From: Mangrovicoccus sp. HB161399
GTDB taxonomy: Bacteria; Pseudomonadota; Alphaproteobacteria; Rhodobacterales; Rhodobacteraceae
DNA: 54,729 nucleotides
Direction of reading: 5' to 3'
Assembly: GCF_013184745.1 (NCBI RefSeq)
Contig: NZ_JAATVU010000037.1
Coordinates: 1 to 54,729, forward strand
Below are positions 36,302 through 43,560 of this stretch, piece after piece. Position 1 is the first letter of the stretch, and each line of letters begins with the position of its first letter. The position numbers were made by a program, and so were the translations under genes. The notes beneath the pieces are model-generated. The model had not been told where the DNA came from. It saw only the letters and a program-made list of their open reading frames with translations, and ran no database searches.

Positions 36302-37639
36302 ATGATGACCACGCTGCGCATTGGCTCGGGGGCGGGCTATTCGGGGGACCGGATCGAGCCGGCCGTCGAGCTGGCCGAGAAGGGCGGAATTTCCTACCTG
36401 GTCTTCGAATGCCTTGCCGAGCGCACCATCGCCATCGCCCAGCAGGCGCGGCTGGCCGATCCGGAAGCGGGCTTCGACCCGCTGCTGGTGGACCGGATGC
36501 GGGCGGTCCTGCCCGCCTGCCGGAAGAACGGCATCCGCATCGTCTCCAACATGGGCGCCGCCAATCCAGAGGCTGCGGCGCGTGCCGTGCTGGGGGTGGC
36601 CGAGGAGCTGGGTCTCGGCGGGCTGCGCGTCGCCGCCGTCTCCGGCGACGAGATCCGCGCCGCGCTGGTCGCGGGCGGACATCCCCTGTCCGAGACCGGG
36701 CGTCCCGCGGCGGAGCTGGGCGAGGCGCTGGTCTCGGCCAATGCCTATCTCGGCGCGGGCCCCATCGTCGAGGCGCTGGAGGCCGGAGCCGATGTCGTCC
36801 TGACCGGCCGCGTCGCCGATCCCTCGCTGTTCCTGGCGCCGATGATCCACGAATTCGGCTGGGCGATGGACGACTGGGAGCGGCTCGGCCGCGGCACCAT
36901 CCTCGGCCACCTGCTGGAATGCGCGGGCCAGGTGACGGGCGGCTATTTCGCCGATCCAGGGATCAAGGACGTGCCGGGACTGGCGCGGCTGGGCTTCCCT
37001 ATCGCCGAGATCGACCCGGACGGCAACGGCACGATCACCAAGGTCGACGGCTCGGGCGGCACGGTCACCACGGCGACGGTGAAGGAGCAGTTGCTCTACG
37101 AGGTGCACGATCCCGCCGCCTACCTGACGCCGGACGTGACCGCCGATTTCACCGGGCTCCGCGTCACCCGGGAAGGCCCCGACCGGGTGCGGATCGAGGG
37201 CGGGACCGGCCGAGAGCGGCCCGCGACGCTGAAGGCCTCGGTCGGCTATGCGGCCGGCTGGCGCGGCGAGGGGCAGATCTCCTATGCCGGGCCGAATGCC
37301 CGCGCCCGCGCCGAACTGGCCCGCGAGATCGTCCGCGAGCGCTTCGCGCTGATCGGGCTCGAGGCCGAGGAGCTGCGCTTCGACCTGATGGGGATCGACT
37401 CCATCCTGGCGGGCATGTCCCCGCCAGGCGAGCCCGCCGAGGTGCGGCTGCGCGTGGCCGGGCGCTGCGCCAGCGCCGCAGAGGCGAAGCGCATCGGCAA
37501 CGAGGTCGAGGCGCTCTATACCAACGGCCCCGCCTCGGGCGGCGGCGCGACGAAATCCACGGGCCGGATCATCGCGATGCTTTCGGCCCTCGTTCCCCGC
37601 GCGGCAGCCAGCCCGCGCATGACCATGGTGACGCGATGA
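36302..37639 (+). CDS. AtuA-like protein (DUF1446)
   Basis: 445 residues (start ATG 36302 or 36305) with CAGGAG upstream. Matches the DUF1446/AtuA family: LRIGSGAGYSGDRIEPAVELAEKG, YLVFECLAERTIA, SNMGAANPEAAAR, VVLTGRVADPSLFLAPMIHEFGW and GHLLECAGQVTGGYFADPG. AtuA occurs in the acyclic-terpene utilisation cluster of Pseudomonas, but many homologues sit with unrelated carboxylate transporters, as here. The biochemical activity is, to my knowledge, undefined. The stop overlaps the next small gene by 4 bp (ATGA). The downstream partner corresponds to the C-terminal domain that is fused in longer family members. Confidence 0.88.
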   Translation: MMTTLRIGSGAGYSGDRIEPAVELAEKGGISYLVFECLAERTIAIAQQARLADPEAGFDPLLVDRMRAVLPACRKNGIRIVSNMGAANPEAAARAVLGVAEELGLGGLRVAAVSGDEIRAALVAGGHPLSETGRPAAELGEALVSANAYLGAGPIVEALEAGADVVLTGRVADPSLFLAPMIHEFGWAMDDWERLGRGTILGHLLECAGQVTGGYFADPGIKDVPGLARLGFPIAEIDPDGNGTITKVDGSGGTVTTATVKEQLLYEVHDPAAYLTPDVTADFTGLRVTREGPDRVRIEGGTGRERPATLKASVGYAAGWRGEGQISYAGPNARARAELAREIVRERFALIGLEAEELRFDLMGIDSILAGMSPPGEPAEVRLRVAGRCASAAEAKRIGNEVEALYTNGPASGGGATKSTGRIIAMLSALVPRAAASPRMTMVTR

Positions 37640-37962
37640 CCCAGCTGCGAGAGATTGCCCATTCCCGGACCGGCGACAAGGGCGACCATTCCAACATCTC
37701 GGTCATTGCCCATGACCCGGCGGACTACCCGTTCCTGCAGGAGCACCTGACCGCCGAGCTGGTGGCGGCGCATTTCGCGCCGGTGCTGCACGGCGGGGTG
37801 GAGCGCTACGAGGTCGAGGCGCTCGGCGCGCTGAACTTCGTGCTGCGCCACGCGCTCGGCGGCGGGGTGACGCTGTCGCTGGCGCTCGACGCCCACGGCA
37901 AGTGCCTGGCCTCGGCGATGCTGGCGATCACGCTTCCCGATCGCGCGCCAGCCGGTCCCTGA
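37636..37962 (+). CDS. AtuA-associated small protein (AtuA C-terminal-like domain)
   Basis: 108 residues. Family pattern seen: REIAHSRTGDKGDHSNISVIAHDPADYPFL (5-34), VAAHFAPVLHGGVERYEVEALGALNFVLRHALGGGVTLSLALDAHGK (about 45-91). In longer AtuA proteins this domain is fused to the C-terminus of DUF1446; here it is a separate, translationally coupled chain. Its last 200 bp are part of a 250-bp tandem duplication. The second copy is frameshifted relative to the gene and no longer coding for it. Without the duplication the gene would overlap the lysR gene tail to tail by 35 bp. Confidence 0.88.
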   Translation: MTQLREIAHSRTGDKGDHSNISVIAHDPADYPFLQEHLTAELVAAHFAPVLHGGVERYEVEALGALNFVLRHALGGGVTLSLALDAHGKCLASAMLAITLPDRAPAGP

Positions 37963-38259
37963 GCAGCCCGGCCGCAACCGGCAGCTCGCGGCCGCGCCGG
38001 GTGAGGATCTGGCGGCGGCGCATTTCGCGCCGGTGCTGCGCGGCGGGGTGGAGCGCTACGAGATCGAGTCGCTCGGCGCGCTGAACTCCGTGCTGCGCCA
38101 CGCGCGCGGCGGCGGGGTGACTCTGCCGCTGGCGCTCGACGCCCACGGCAAGTGCCTGGCCTCGACGATGCTGGCGATCACGCTTCCCGATCGCGCGCCA
38201 GCCAGTCCCTGAGCAGCCCGGCCGCGACCGGCAGTTCGCGGCCGCGCCGGGTGAGGATC
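37760..38259. repeat. Tandem duplication of 250 bp across a convergent gene junction
   Basis: Copy 1 is about 37760-38009 and copy 2 about 38010-38259, in direct orientation with an exact period of 250 (for example CATTTCGCGC at 37771 and 38021). I count about 13 mismatches, i.e. roughly 95 % identity. Copy 1 holds the true 3' end of the AtuA-like small gene plus a dead copy of the lysR 3' end. Copy 2 holds a dead copy of the small-gene end plus the true lysR 3' end. Confidence 0.9.
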
Positions 38260-39074
38260 TGCAGCTGGCGCGGCAGGCCCTCCGCCCCGACCGGCCGGCA
38301 GAGCAGGCCCTCGGCATTGCCGGCCTCGCGCGCCGAAAGAGGCAGGATCGCGACGCCCAGCCCGGCCCGCACCGCCGCCAGCGCGGTGGACATGTAGGCC
38401 GCCTCCATCGCAATCTCGATCTCTGCCCCGGCTTCGGCCAGAACCCGTTCCAGCAGCGCCCGGACCGAGCTGCTGCGGCCGGTGACCACCTGCGGAAAGG
38501 CGGCGCAGCGGACCAGTTCGGGCGCCGCCTCCGCCTCCAGCGGATGGCCTTCGGGGAAGAAGACGCGCAGCTCGTCGGTCAGGAAGTCCTCGCCGGCGAT
38601 GGCGTGGTCGGCGCTGGTGCGCGGTCCGATGCCGAAATCGACCGCATCCGCCTTGACCAAGGCGAGGATCTCCTCGGCAACCACATCGGCGACGGCGACC
38701 TCGATGCCGGGATGGGCGGCGCGGAACGCCCCGATGGAGCGCGGCAGCATCGAGGCGGCGACCGAGGGCAGCACGGCGATCCGCACCTTGCCCCGCCGCC
38801 CCGTTCCCAGCTCCTCGCTGGCCGCGACGATGGCCTCCAGCGTCTCGGCGATCCGCGCCATCTTCGGCAGCAGGTCGCGTCCCTCCGCGGTCAGCGCCAC
38901 CTCGCGCTTGGTGCGGTGGAACAGCCGCAGCCCGAGATTGCGCTCCAGCTGGCCGATCTGCGCGGTGACGGCCGGCTGGGACATGTTGAGCTCTTCGGCG
39001 GCGGCCAGGAACTTCAGGTGGCGCGCCACGGCCAGGAAGGCCAGCACCTGCTTCGTGGTGGGCGGATAGCGCAT
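38178..39074 (-). CDS. LysR-family transcriptional regulator
   Basis: 298 residues. N-terminal winged HTH (about 1-65): MRYPPTTKQVLAFLAVARHLKF, AAAEELNMSQPAVTAQIGQLER and LGLRLFHRTKREVALTAEGRDLL. The C-terminal periplasmic-binding-like effector domain spans about 95-295 (VRIAVLPSVAASMLP, IEVAVADVVAEEILALV, VDFGIGPRTS, VRAGLGVAILPLSA). It is transcribed towards the CitMHS/AtuA-like operon and probably regulates it or a nearby gene, although LysR genes usually are divergent from their targets. The final 27 codons lie in copy 2 of the tandem duplication. Confidence 0.92.
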   Translation of the reverse strand: MRYPPTTKQVLAFLAVARHLKFLAAAEELNMSQPAVTAQIGQLERNLGLRLFHRTKREVALTAEGRDLLPKMARIAETLEAIVAASEELGTGRRGKVRIAVLPSVAASMLPRSIGAFRAAHPGIEVAVADVVAEEILALVKADAVDFGIGPRTSADHAIAGEDFLTDELRVFFPEGHPLEAEAAPELVRCAAFPQVVTGRSSSVRALLERVLAEAGAEIEIAMEAAYMSTALAAVRAGLGVAILPLSAREAGNAEGLLCRPVGAEGLPRQLQILTRRGRELPVAAGLLRDWLARDREA

Positions 39075-39199
39075 GCCGGTTCGGACCTCCTGCCGGCCGC
39101 CCGGGCGGCGGCTGGCGGCCCGGTGCGGCTGCCTTGGCGATAAGGGCTCCGCGCCATGCGATCAATGCCCGTCCCGGCCCCCGTCCGGCCCGCCTGCCG

Positions 39200-40258
39200 T
39201 CAGGCGATGCCCGCCAGGATCTCCGCCGTTTCCGGCAGCCGCGCCAGGCTCGCCCCGATGCGCTCGCGCCAGCGCGGGCCGCGAGACAGCGCCTCCTCAT
39301 GCGCCATGGCCAGGTCGTCCGGCCGGTCCTCGGCCAGCGCCGCGATGAGGAAGGCCGCCTGCCCCAGATCCTTGCGCGACTTCGCCTGGTCCGGCCCGCC
39401 GCGCCGCCGGTCCGCGACGATCAGCTTGTGGATCGCGAAGCGCTCGGGCCGCGGGATCTGCACCAGGACGCCCGAGCGGTAGAGCGCGAGCGCGTGGATC
39501 GGCCCGGCGATCAGGTAGTTGAGATAGTGCAGCGCCTGGGCGCTGACCCCGAGCGCGGGCAGCGGCCTGACCGTCTCCTCGCCGAAGGCCGGCGTGAGGA
39601 ACTCGACCATCGCCTCGCCGCTGCTCTGCCGCCAGCGCCAGACCTGGCGGTCATGCACCCCGGGCACGGCGTCGAATTTCAGCGCCCGCAGGATCTCGTC
39701 CGGCCCCTGCTCCACCCGGTCCTCCAGCGCGATCGACAGCCGCTCGAAGCTGGCGAAGTCGATGTCGCCGGTCTGGGCCAGCTCGTCGGCGCCGAAACGG
39801 ATGCCCAGCTCGCCCTGGTAGAGGCCGTAGGCCGCCGTGCCGATCAGCGTGCCGCCCAGCCGGAACACGCCCGCGCGGGCGAAGGCCAGCAGCATCGAGC
39901 CGGTTTCCCTGTCAGTTGCGATCAGCCCCTCGGCCCGCAGGATCCGTGCCAGCCGAGCCATGCTCCGGCGGCGCTCCTCCGCCTGCGCGCGCAGCCCCTC
40001 CGCCGCGGAGAGCCGCTGCCGCAGCTCCGGCGTGTCCTCGCCCAGGTAGCGGCTCTTCATCTCGGTGCCGATGCGGAACTTGTCGTAGAGATAGGTGCGG
40101 CCGTTGCGGTGCCGTGCCTCGAGGCTGCCGACATGGCCAGAGGCCGCCTCGTCGAGATGCAGCCGCAGCAGGTCCTGGTAGGCCACCTGCGCCGCGCGGG
40201 AATGCGACAGGATCGGCGCGGGCCGCGGCCCGGCTCTGTGTGCATCATGTTTTTCCAT
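39200..40258 (-). CDS. GSU2403-type nucleotidyltransferase-fold protein
   Basis: 352 residues from ATG 40258-40256. Family features: an N-terminal helical part with GSLEARHRNGRTYLYDKFRIGTEMKSRYLG (44-73), then a nucleotidyltransferase core, VFRLGGTLIGTAAYGLYQGELG (131-152, the G-G/S motif) and TGDIDFASFERLS (163-175, DxD metal-binding residues Asp165 and Asp167). ERFAIHKLIVADRR occurs later, resembling the second substrate-side segment in AbiEii-like proteins. The function of the GSU2403 group is not known to me. Related folds act as toxins or in tRNA and antibiotic modification. An inverted repeat abuts the start codon, suggesting autoregulation. The frame stays open 1.2 kb upstream, but only this part is protein-like. 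Confidence 0.8.
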   Translation of the reverse strand: MEKHDAHRAGPRPAPILSHSRAAQVAYQDLLRLHLDEAASGHVGSLEARHRNGRTYLYDKFRIGTEMKSRYLGEDTPELRQRLSAAEGLRAQAEERRRSMARLARILRAEGLIATDRETGSMLLAFARAGVFRLGGTLIGTAAYGLYQGELGIRFGADELAQTGDIDFASFERLSIALEDRVEQGPDEILRALKFDAVPGVHDRQVWRWRQSSGEAMVEFLTPAFGEETVRPLPALGVSAQALHYLNYLIAGPIHALALYRSGVLVQIPRPERFAIHKLIVADRRRGGPDQAKSRKDLGQAAFLIAALAEDRPDDLAMAHEEALSRGPRWRERIGASLARLPETAEILAGIA

Positions 40259-40304
40259 GCTGCACACTGGCACGATGTGCAGCAAGAAGGCAAGCGCTGC
40301 ACAC
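40259..40304. promoter_or_regulatory. GCTGCAC repeats at the start of the nucleotidyltransferase gene
   Basis: GCTGCAC (40259-40265) and its inverse GTGCAGC (40277-40283) form a dyad with an 11-base spacer directly next to the start codon at 40258. The extended half-site GCTGCACAC recurs in direct orientation at 40296-40304. This looks like an operator for a dimeric repressor blocking translation start or promoter. The rest of the 307-bp divergent spacer (40305-40517) shows only GC-rich sequence, apart from the FNR-like box at 40518. Confidence 0.5.
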
Positions 40305-40517
40305 AAGCCGTCCTCCCCTCCGGGGACACGGCCCGGCAAGCTCCGCCGCAGCCGTAGCGGTCCGGGACCAGGGGCGGGGCCGCCCTGCCTCCGGCCAGCC
40401 GCCCTGCGGCCTCTCGGGGACAGCGTGCCGGCCCGATCCGGCCGCCATCGGGACAAGGGCGCAGGCGGCAGCCGGGTCGGGCCTTGCCGCGCCGAGGATT
40501 GCGGCAAGCCAGTCCCC

Positions 40518-40531
40518 TTGACATGCATCAA
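40518..40531 (+). promoter_or_regulatory. FNR/CRP-superfamily box (TTGACatgcATCAA)
   Basis: TTGAC-N4-ATCAA matches 9 of 10 positions of the FNR consensus TTGAT-N4-ATCAA used by FnrL, Dnr/NnrR and FixK in alphaproteobacteria. It is centred about 41 bp upstream of the ATG of the YeeE/YedE gene, which suits activation with a start site close to the ATG. It implies induction at low oxygen or by nitrogen oxides. Confidence 0.55.
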
Positions 40532-40565
40532 AGCGAATGTCTTCAGGCCCGGGCAGCCTGCGCCG

Positions 40566-41630
40566 ATGGACAGTTCCGATCTTCTCGACCTGCTCGGCGA
40601 CAGCCGGGCCGCCGCGCTCCTGGGGCTTCTCACCGGGCTCGTCTTCGGCATCGCCGCGCAGCGCTCGGCCTTCTGCCTGCGCGCCGCCACGGTGGAATTC
40701 GCCCGCGGCAGGCTCGGCCCGCGGGTGACGGTGTGGCTGCTGTGCTTCTCCACCGCGCTGGCCTGGGTGCAGCTCGCCTCCCTTGCCGGGCTCTTCCGCG
40801 GCGCGGATGCGCGGATCATGTCGGTGCCGGGCTCGCTTTCCGGCGCGGTCATCGGCGGCACGCTCTTCGGCATCGGCATGGTGATGGCGCGCGGCTGCTC
40901 GGGGCGGCTGCTGGTGCTGGCTGCGACCGGAAACCTGCGCTCGCTCGTCTCCGGCCTCGTCTTCGCGGTCGTGGCGCAGATGTCGCTGCATGGCCGGCTG
41001 GCGCCGCTGCGCAACTGGCTGGCAGCGCAATGGACGACCGGGGCGCGCAACATCGACGCGCTTGCCTGGGCCGGGCTGCCGCACTGGGCCGGACTTGCGC
41101 TCGGCCTAGGGACGGCGGGCGTCGCGCTGGCCCTTGCGCGGCGCAACCGGGTCGGGCTGCGCGTGCTGGTCTTCGGGTCCGGCGTGGGCTTCGCCGTGGC
41201 GCTTGGCTGGGTAGCCACCTGGCAGCTGTCGCAGCGCGCCTTCGACCCGGTCAGCGTAACCTCGCTGACCTTTTCCGGGCCCTCGGCCGGCACGCTGATG
41301 TTCTTCCTCGATCGCCAGGGCGTTCCCAGCTTCGACATCGGGCTGGTGCCGGGCGTCTTCCTCGGCGCCTTCGCCGCGGCGGCGCTCGCCGGCGAACTGG
41401 AATTCCAGGGCTTCGCGGGCGAGAGCCAGATGCGCCGCTCGATGGCCGGCGCGGCACTGATGGGCTTCGGCGCGATGCTGGCCGGCGGCTGCGCGATCGG
41501 CAACGGCGTGACCGGCGCCTCGGTCTTCGCGCTGACTTCGCTGGTGGCGCTCTGCGCGATGTGGGCCGGGGCGGTGGCGACCGACCTGCTGCTCGACCAC
41601 GGCGCGGAACCGGCGGCCGGCGTCGCCTGA
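40566..41630 (+). CDS. YeeE/YedE-family (sulfur-transport) membrane protein
   Basis: 354 residues with about nine to ten hydrophobic segments. Family motifs: LTGLVFGIAAQRSAFCLRAA (19-42, containing the conserved cysteine), GIGMVMARGCSGRLLVLAATGNLRSLVSG, and the second half-repeat ELEFQGFAGESQMRRSMAGAALMGFGAMLAGGCAIGNGVTG. Structurally characterised members (for example YeeE of Spirochaeta) import thiosulfate through a path lined by cysteines; SoxT1-type relatives occur in sulfur oxidisers. It is convergent with soxT, with a 5-bp gap, so the two related transporters face each other. An FNR-like box upstream suggests separate control from the SoxR regulon. Confidence 0.9.
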   Translation: MDSSDLLDLLGDSRAAALLGLLTGLVFGIAAQRSAFCLRAATVEFARGRLGPRVTVWLLCFSTALAWVQLASLAGLFRGADARIMSVPGSLSGAVIGGTLFGIGMVMARGCSGRLLVLAATGNLRSLVSGLVFAVVAQMSLHGRLAPLRNWLAAQWTTGARNIDALAWAGLPHWAGLALGLGTAGVALALARRNRVGLRVLVFGSGVGFAVALGWVATWQLSQRAFDPVSVTSLTFSGPSAGTLMFFLDRQGVPSFDIGLVPGVFLGAFAAAALAGELEFQGFAGESQMRRSMAGAALMGFGAMLAGGCAIGNGVTGASVFALTSLVALCAMWAGAVATDLLLDHGAEPAAGVA

Positions 41631-41635
41631 GCCCG

Positions 41636-42673
41636 CTATTCCGGCTGCGCGCCGCCGATCAGCCGGTGCAGTCCGAAGGCCGCCCCGGCGGCGATCGCCG
41701 CCAGCGTCACCGGGCCGGACCAGGCCAGGACGGCGGTGCCGCTGACCCCCTGCCCGACCGAACAGCCCATCGCGACCACCCCGCCGATCCCCATCGCCGC
41801 CGCCCCGCCGACCTGGCGGCCGAGCTCGCGCGGATCCTCGCAGGCCTCCCAGCGGAACATGCCGCGGATCAGCGACCCGGCGAAACCGCCCGCCATCACG
41901 CCGGCCACCGAACCCACGGCAAAGGACAGCCCGCCCGCAGTCGAGGTCATCAGCCACAGCAGGCTCCGTCCCAGCGGCGCGACATAGGACAGCCCCTCCA
42001 CCGGGATGCCGCCGAAGCTGCGCGCCGCCAGCCAGCTGGTCGAGACGAAGGCCCAGGCCACGGCCAGCCCGGCGGCGATACCCCAGGCCACCTGGCCGCG
42101 CGCCTCGCGCAGCGGGCGGTGCGCCAGCCCCCAGCCCAGCAGCGCCAGGCCGATCGCCGCGGCGGCCAGCGGCTCGGGAATGCCGGTCACGGAAGACAGG
42201 CCGAAGGCGATGCCGGAGGGGCCCTCTGCCGCCGCCTGCGGGAACAGCGCCGTGCGCAGCGGCGCCAGCGGACCGGACAGGGCGGCGAAGCCCGAGATCG
42301 CCGTCACCACGACGATGACCAGCGAGCGCATGTCGCCGCTGCCGAAGCGCGCCAGCGCGCCGAAGCCGCAATTGCCCGCCATCGCCATGCCATAGCCGAA
42401 GAGCAGCCCGCCGGCGATGCTGCCCGCCGGGCTCCACGCCACCGAGCGGTAGAGCGAGGCGCCGAGATCGGCCCAGCCCGCGAAGCCCGCGGCCTGGGTC
42501 GCCAGCACCGCGGTGCCCAGCACGATTCCCCATTGCCGGAGCCGCCGCCTGTCGCTGCCGTAGAGCGCATGCTCGATTGCCCCGAGCGTGCAGAAATTGC
42601 CGAACCGTGCGGCCAGTCCCAGCACGCCCCCTGCGGCCAGCCCGGCAAGTGCCGCCAGCATCCCGTCCGTCAT
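41636..42673 (-). CDS. soxT: SoxT-like YeeE/YedE-family transporter
   Basis: 345 residues from ATG 42673-42671. Paired half-repeats typical of YeeE/YedE: LAARFGNFCTLGAIEHALYG (20-39), GYGMAMAGNCGFGALARFGSGDMRSLVIV, then GGFAGSLIRGMFRWEACEDPRELGRQVGGAAAMGIGGVVAMGCSVGQGVSG. Conserved cysteines appear in GNFCT, GNCGFG and GCSVGQG. A gene of this family (soxT) precedes soxRS in Paracoccus sox loci and is assigned to sulfur-compound transport. Here it follows soxR by 19 bp on the same strand, in a soxS-soxR-soxT operon presumably repressed by SoxR. Substrate unproven. Confidence 0.88.
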   Translation of the reverse strand: MTDGMLAALAGLAAGGVLGLAARFGNFCTLGAIEHALYGSDRRRLRQWGIVLGTAVLATQAAGFAGWADLGASLYRSVAWSPAGSIAGGLLFGYGMAMAGNCGFGALARFGSGDMRSLVIVVVTAISGFAALSGPLAPLRTALFPQAAAEGPSGIAFGLSSVTGIPEPLAAAAIGLALLGWGLAHRPLREARGQVAWGIAAGLAVAWAFVSTSWLAARSFGGIPVEGLSYVAPLGRSLLWLMTSTAGGLSFAVGSVAGVMAGGFAGSLIRGMFRWEACEDPRELGRQVGGAAAMGIGGVVAMGCSVGQGVSGTAVLAWSGPVTLAAIAAGAAFGLHRLIGGAQPE

Positions 42674-42692
42674 GCCGTCCTCCCAGCGGCTG

Positions 42693-43112
42693 TCAGACCG
42701 CCCCGGCGCCGTCCCCTGCGGCGCCGTCGGTCCCGCCGAAAAGAGTATCCAGCAGGCTTGCGACCGCAAGCACCTTCTCGTCGAGCAGCGAATAGTAGAT
42801 CTGCTGGCCGTCGCGGCGGGCCTGGACCAGCCCCTCCATCCGCAGCCGCGCCAGCTGCTGGCTGACCGCGGCCTGGCGGCTGGACAGCAGCGTCTCCAGC
42901 TGGGTGACGCTCTTCTCGCCGCCGGCGAGATGGCACAGGATCAGCAGCCGCCCCTCGTGCCCGAGCGCCTTGAGGAAGGTCACCGCCTCCTCGACGCTGG
43001 CCACGATCGCGGCCAGCTCGGGCGGCGCCGCAGGCGCGTCTGCGGCCGCGTCCCGCCCGTCTCCGCGCGGCTGCGCAAATCCGCCGAACCCTGCTGCGAT
43101 GGCGTCACTCAT
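42693..43112 (-). CDS. soxR: SoxR, ArsR-type repressor of the sox genes (single cysteine)
   Basis: 139 residues from ATG 43112-43110, overlapping the soxS end by 8 bp. A 35-residue N-terminal extension precedes the ArsR winged helix: AVTFLKALGHEGRLLILCHLAGGEKSVTQLETLL then SSRQAAVSQQLARLRMEGLVQARRDGQQIYYSL. In Paracoccus and Pseudaminobacter SoxR binds the soxS-soxV and soxW-soxX spacers and is released by a sulfur signal. Related sulfane-sulfur sensors (BigR, SqrR) use two cysteines. Here only Cys60 exists in the whole protein; the C-terminal helix region LASLLDTLFG-type segment has none. Candidate operators are at 43483-43496 and 44912-44926. Confidence 0.92.
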   Translation of the reverse strand: MSDAIAAGFGGFAQPRGDGRDAAADAPAAPPELAAIVASVEEAVTFLKALGHEGRLLILCHLAGGEKSVTQLETLLSSRQAAVSQQLARLRMEGLVQARRDGQQIYYSLLDEKVLAVASLLDTLFGGTDGAAGDGAGAV

Positions 43113-43467
43113 GACCGTTCTCCGCAATCAGCCTGCCGAGAAGCCCCCAGAAGAAAGCTTCGCCGGGATAACCTTCAATTCTGCCCATTTCCGCCCCGTC
43201 CGCAAGCAGGACGAAGGTTGGCGTGAAGGCCGGGGGCCGCGCGAGCGTCACCCCGGCGGGAAGCGGATCATGGAAATCGGCTTCCTGCAAGGGCGCGGCA
43301 CGGCCTTCCGCGGTCTTGGGATAGACCGGCCCCACCTCGCGGTCCCATTGCCTGCAATAGCCGCAGCCCTCCTGCCGGATCATCAGCAGCGACAGCTCCG
43401 AGGCCTGGGCAAGGGAAGTCAGGGCGAGGCTAGCGGCAAGCGCGAAAGCAGCGGAACGGCCGGGCAT
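43105..43467 (-). CDS. soxS: SoxS, periplasmic thioredoxin-like protein
   Basis: 120 residues with AGGAG upstream of ATG 43467. A Sec signal peptide covers about 1-22 (AFALAASLALTSLAQAS). The mature part carries the thioredoxin-type motif EGCGYCRQWD (Cys35, Cys38) and a cis-proline region FTPTFVLLADGAEMGRIEGYPG. SoxS of Paracoccus keeps SoxYZ in its active reduced state and is needed for full chemotrophic expression. It is the first gene of the minus-strand soxS-R-T operon, divergent from soxV across a 93-bp spacer containing a SoxR-type dyad. Confidence 0.93.
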   Translation of the reverse strand: MPGRSAAFALAASLALTSLAQASELSLLMIRQEGCGYCRQWDREVGPVYPKTAEGRAAPLQEADFHDPLPAGVTLARPPAFTPTFVLLADGAEMGRIEGYPGEAFFWGLLGRLIAENGHE

Positions 43468-43482
43468 TGACGTCTCCTGATG

Positions 43483-43496
43483 GATATATGAATATC
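43483..43496. promoter_or_regulatory. Probable SoxR operator in the soxS-soxV spacer
   Basis: Perfect dyad GATAT-ATGA-ATATC lies between divergent soxS and soxV, 16 bp from the soxS start. The core ATGAATAT recurs in the soxW-soxX spacer. SoxR is known to bind both of these spacers in relatives, so the assignment is by position plus shared sequence. Confidence 0.65.
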
Positions 43497-43560
43497 ATAA
43501 TGTCTCGACCTTCCGGCGGCAAGCTCCGGAGTCGCGGCGGGGCCGGGGGAGGGCTCCGGA

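Noticed and set aside
34644-36305. Long plus-strand frame overlapping the CitMHS gene in a different register
   Set aside because: Arg/Asp/Gly-rich peptide with no hydrophobic segments; the CitMHS frame from 34984 has clear motifs and a ribosome-binding site.
40259-41503. In-frame upstream extension of the nucleotidyltransferase gene
   Set aside because: It lies antisense to the YeeE/YedE gene; conserved sequence starts after ATG 40258.
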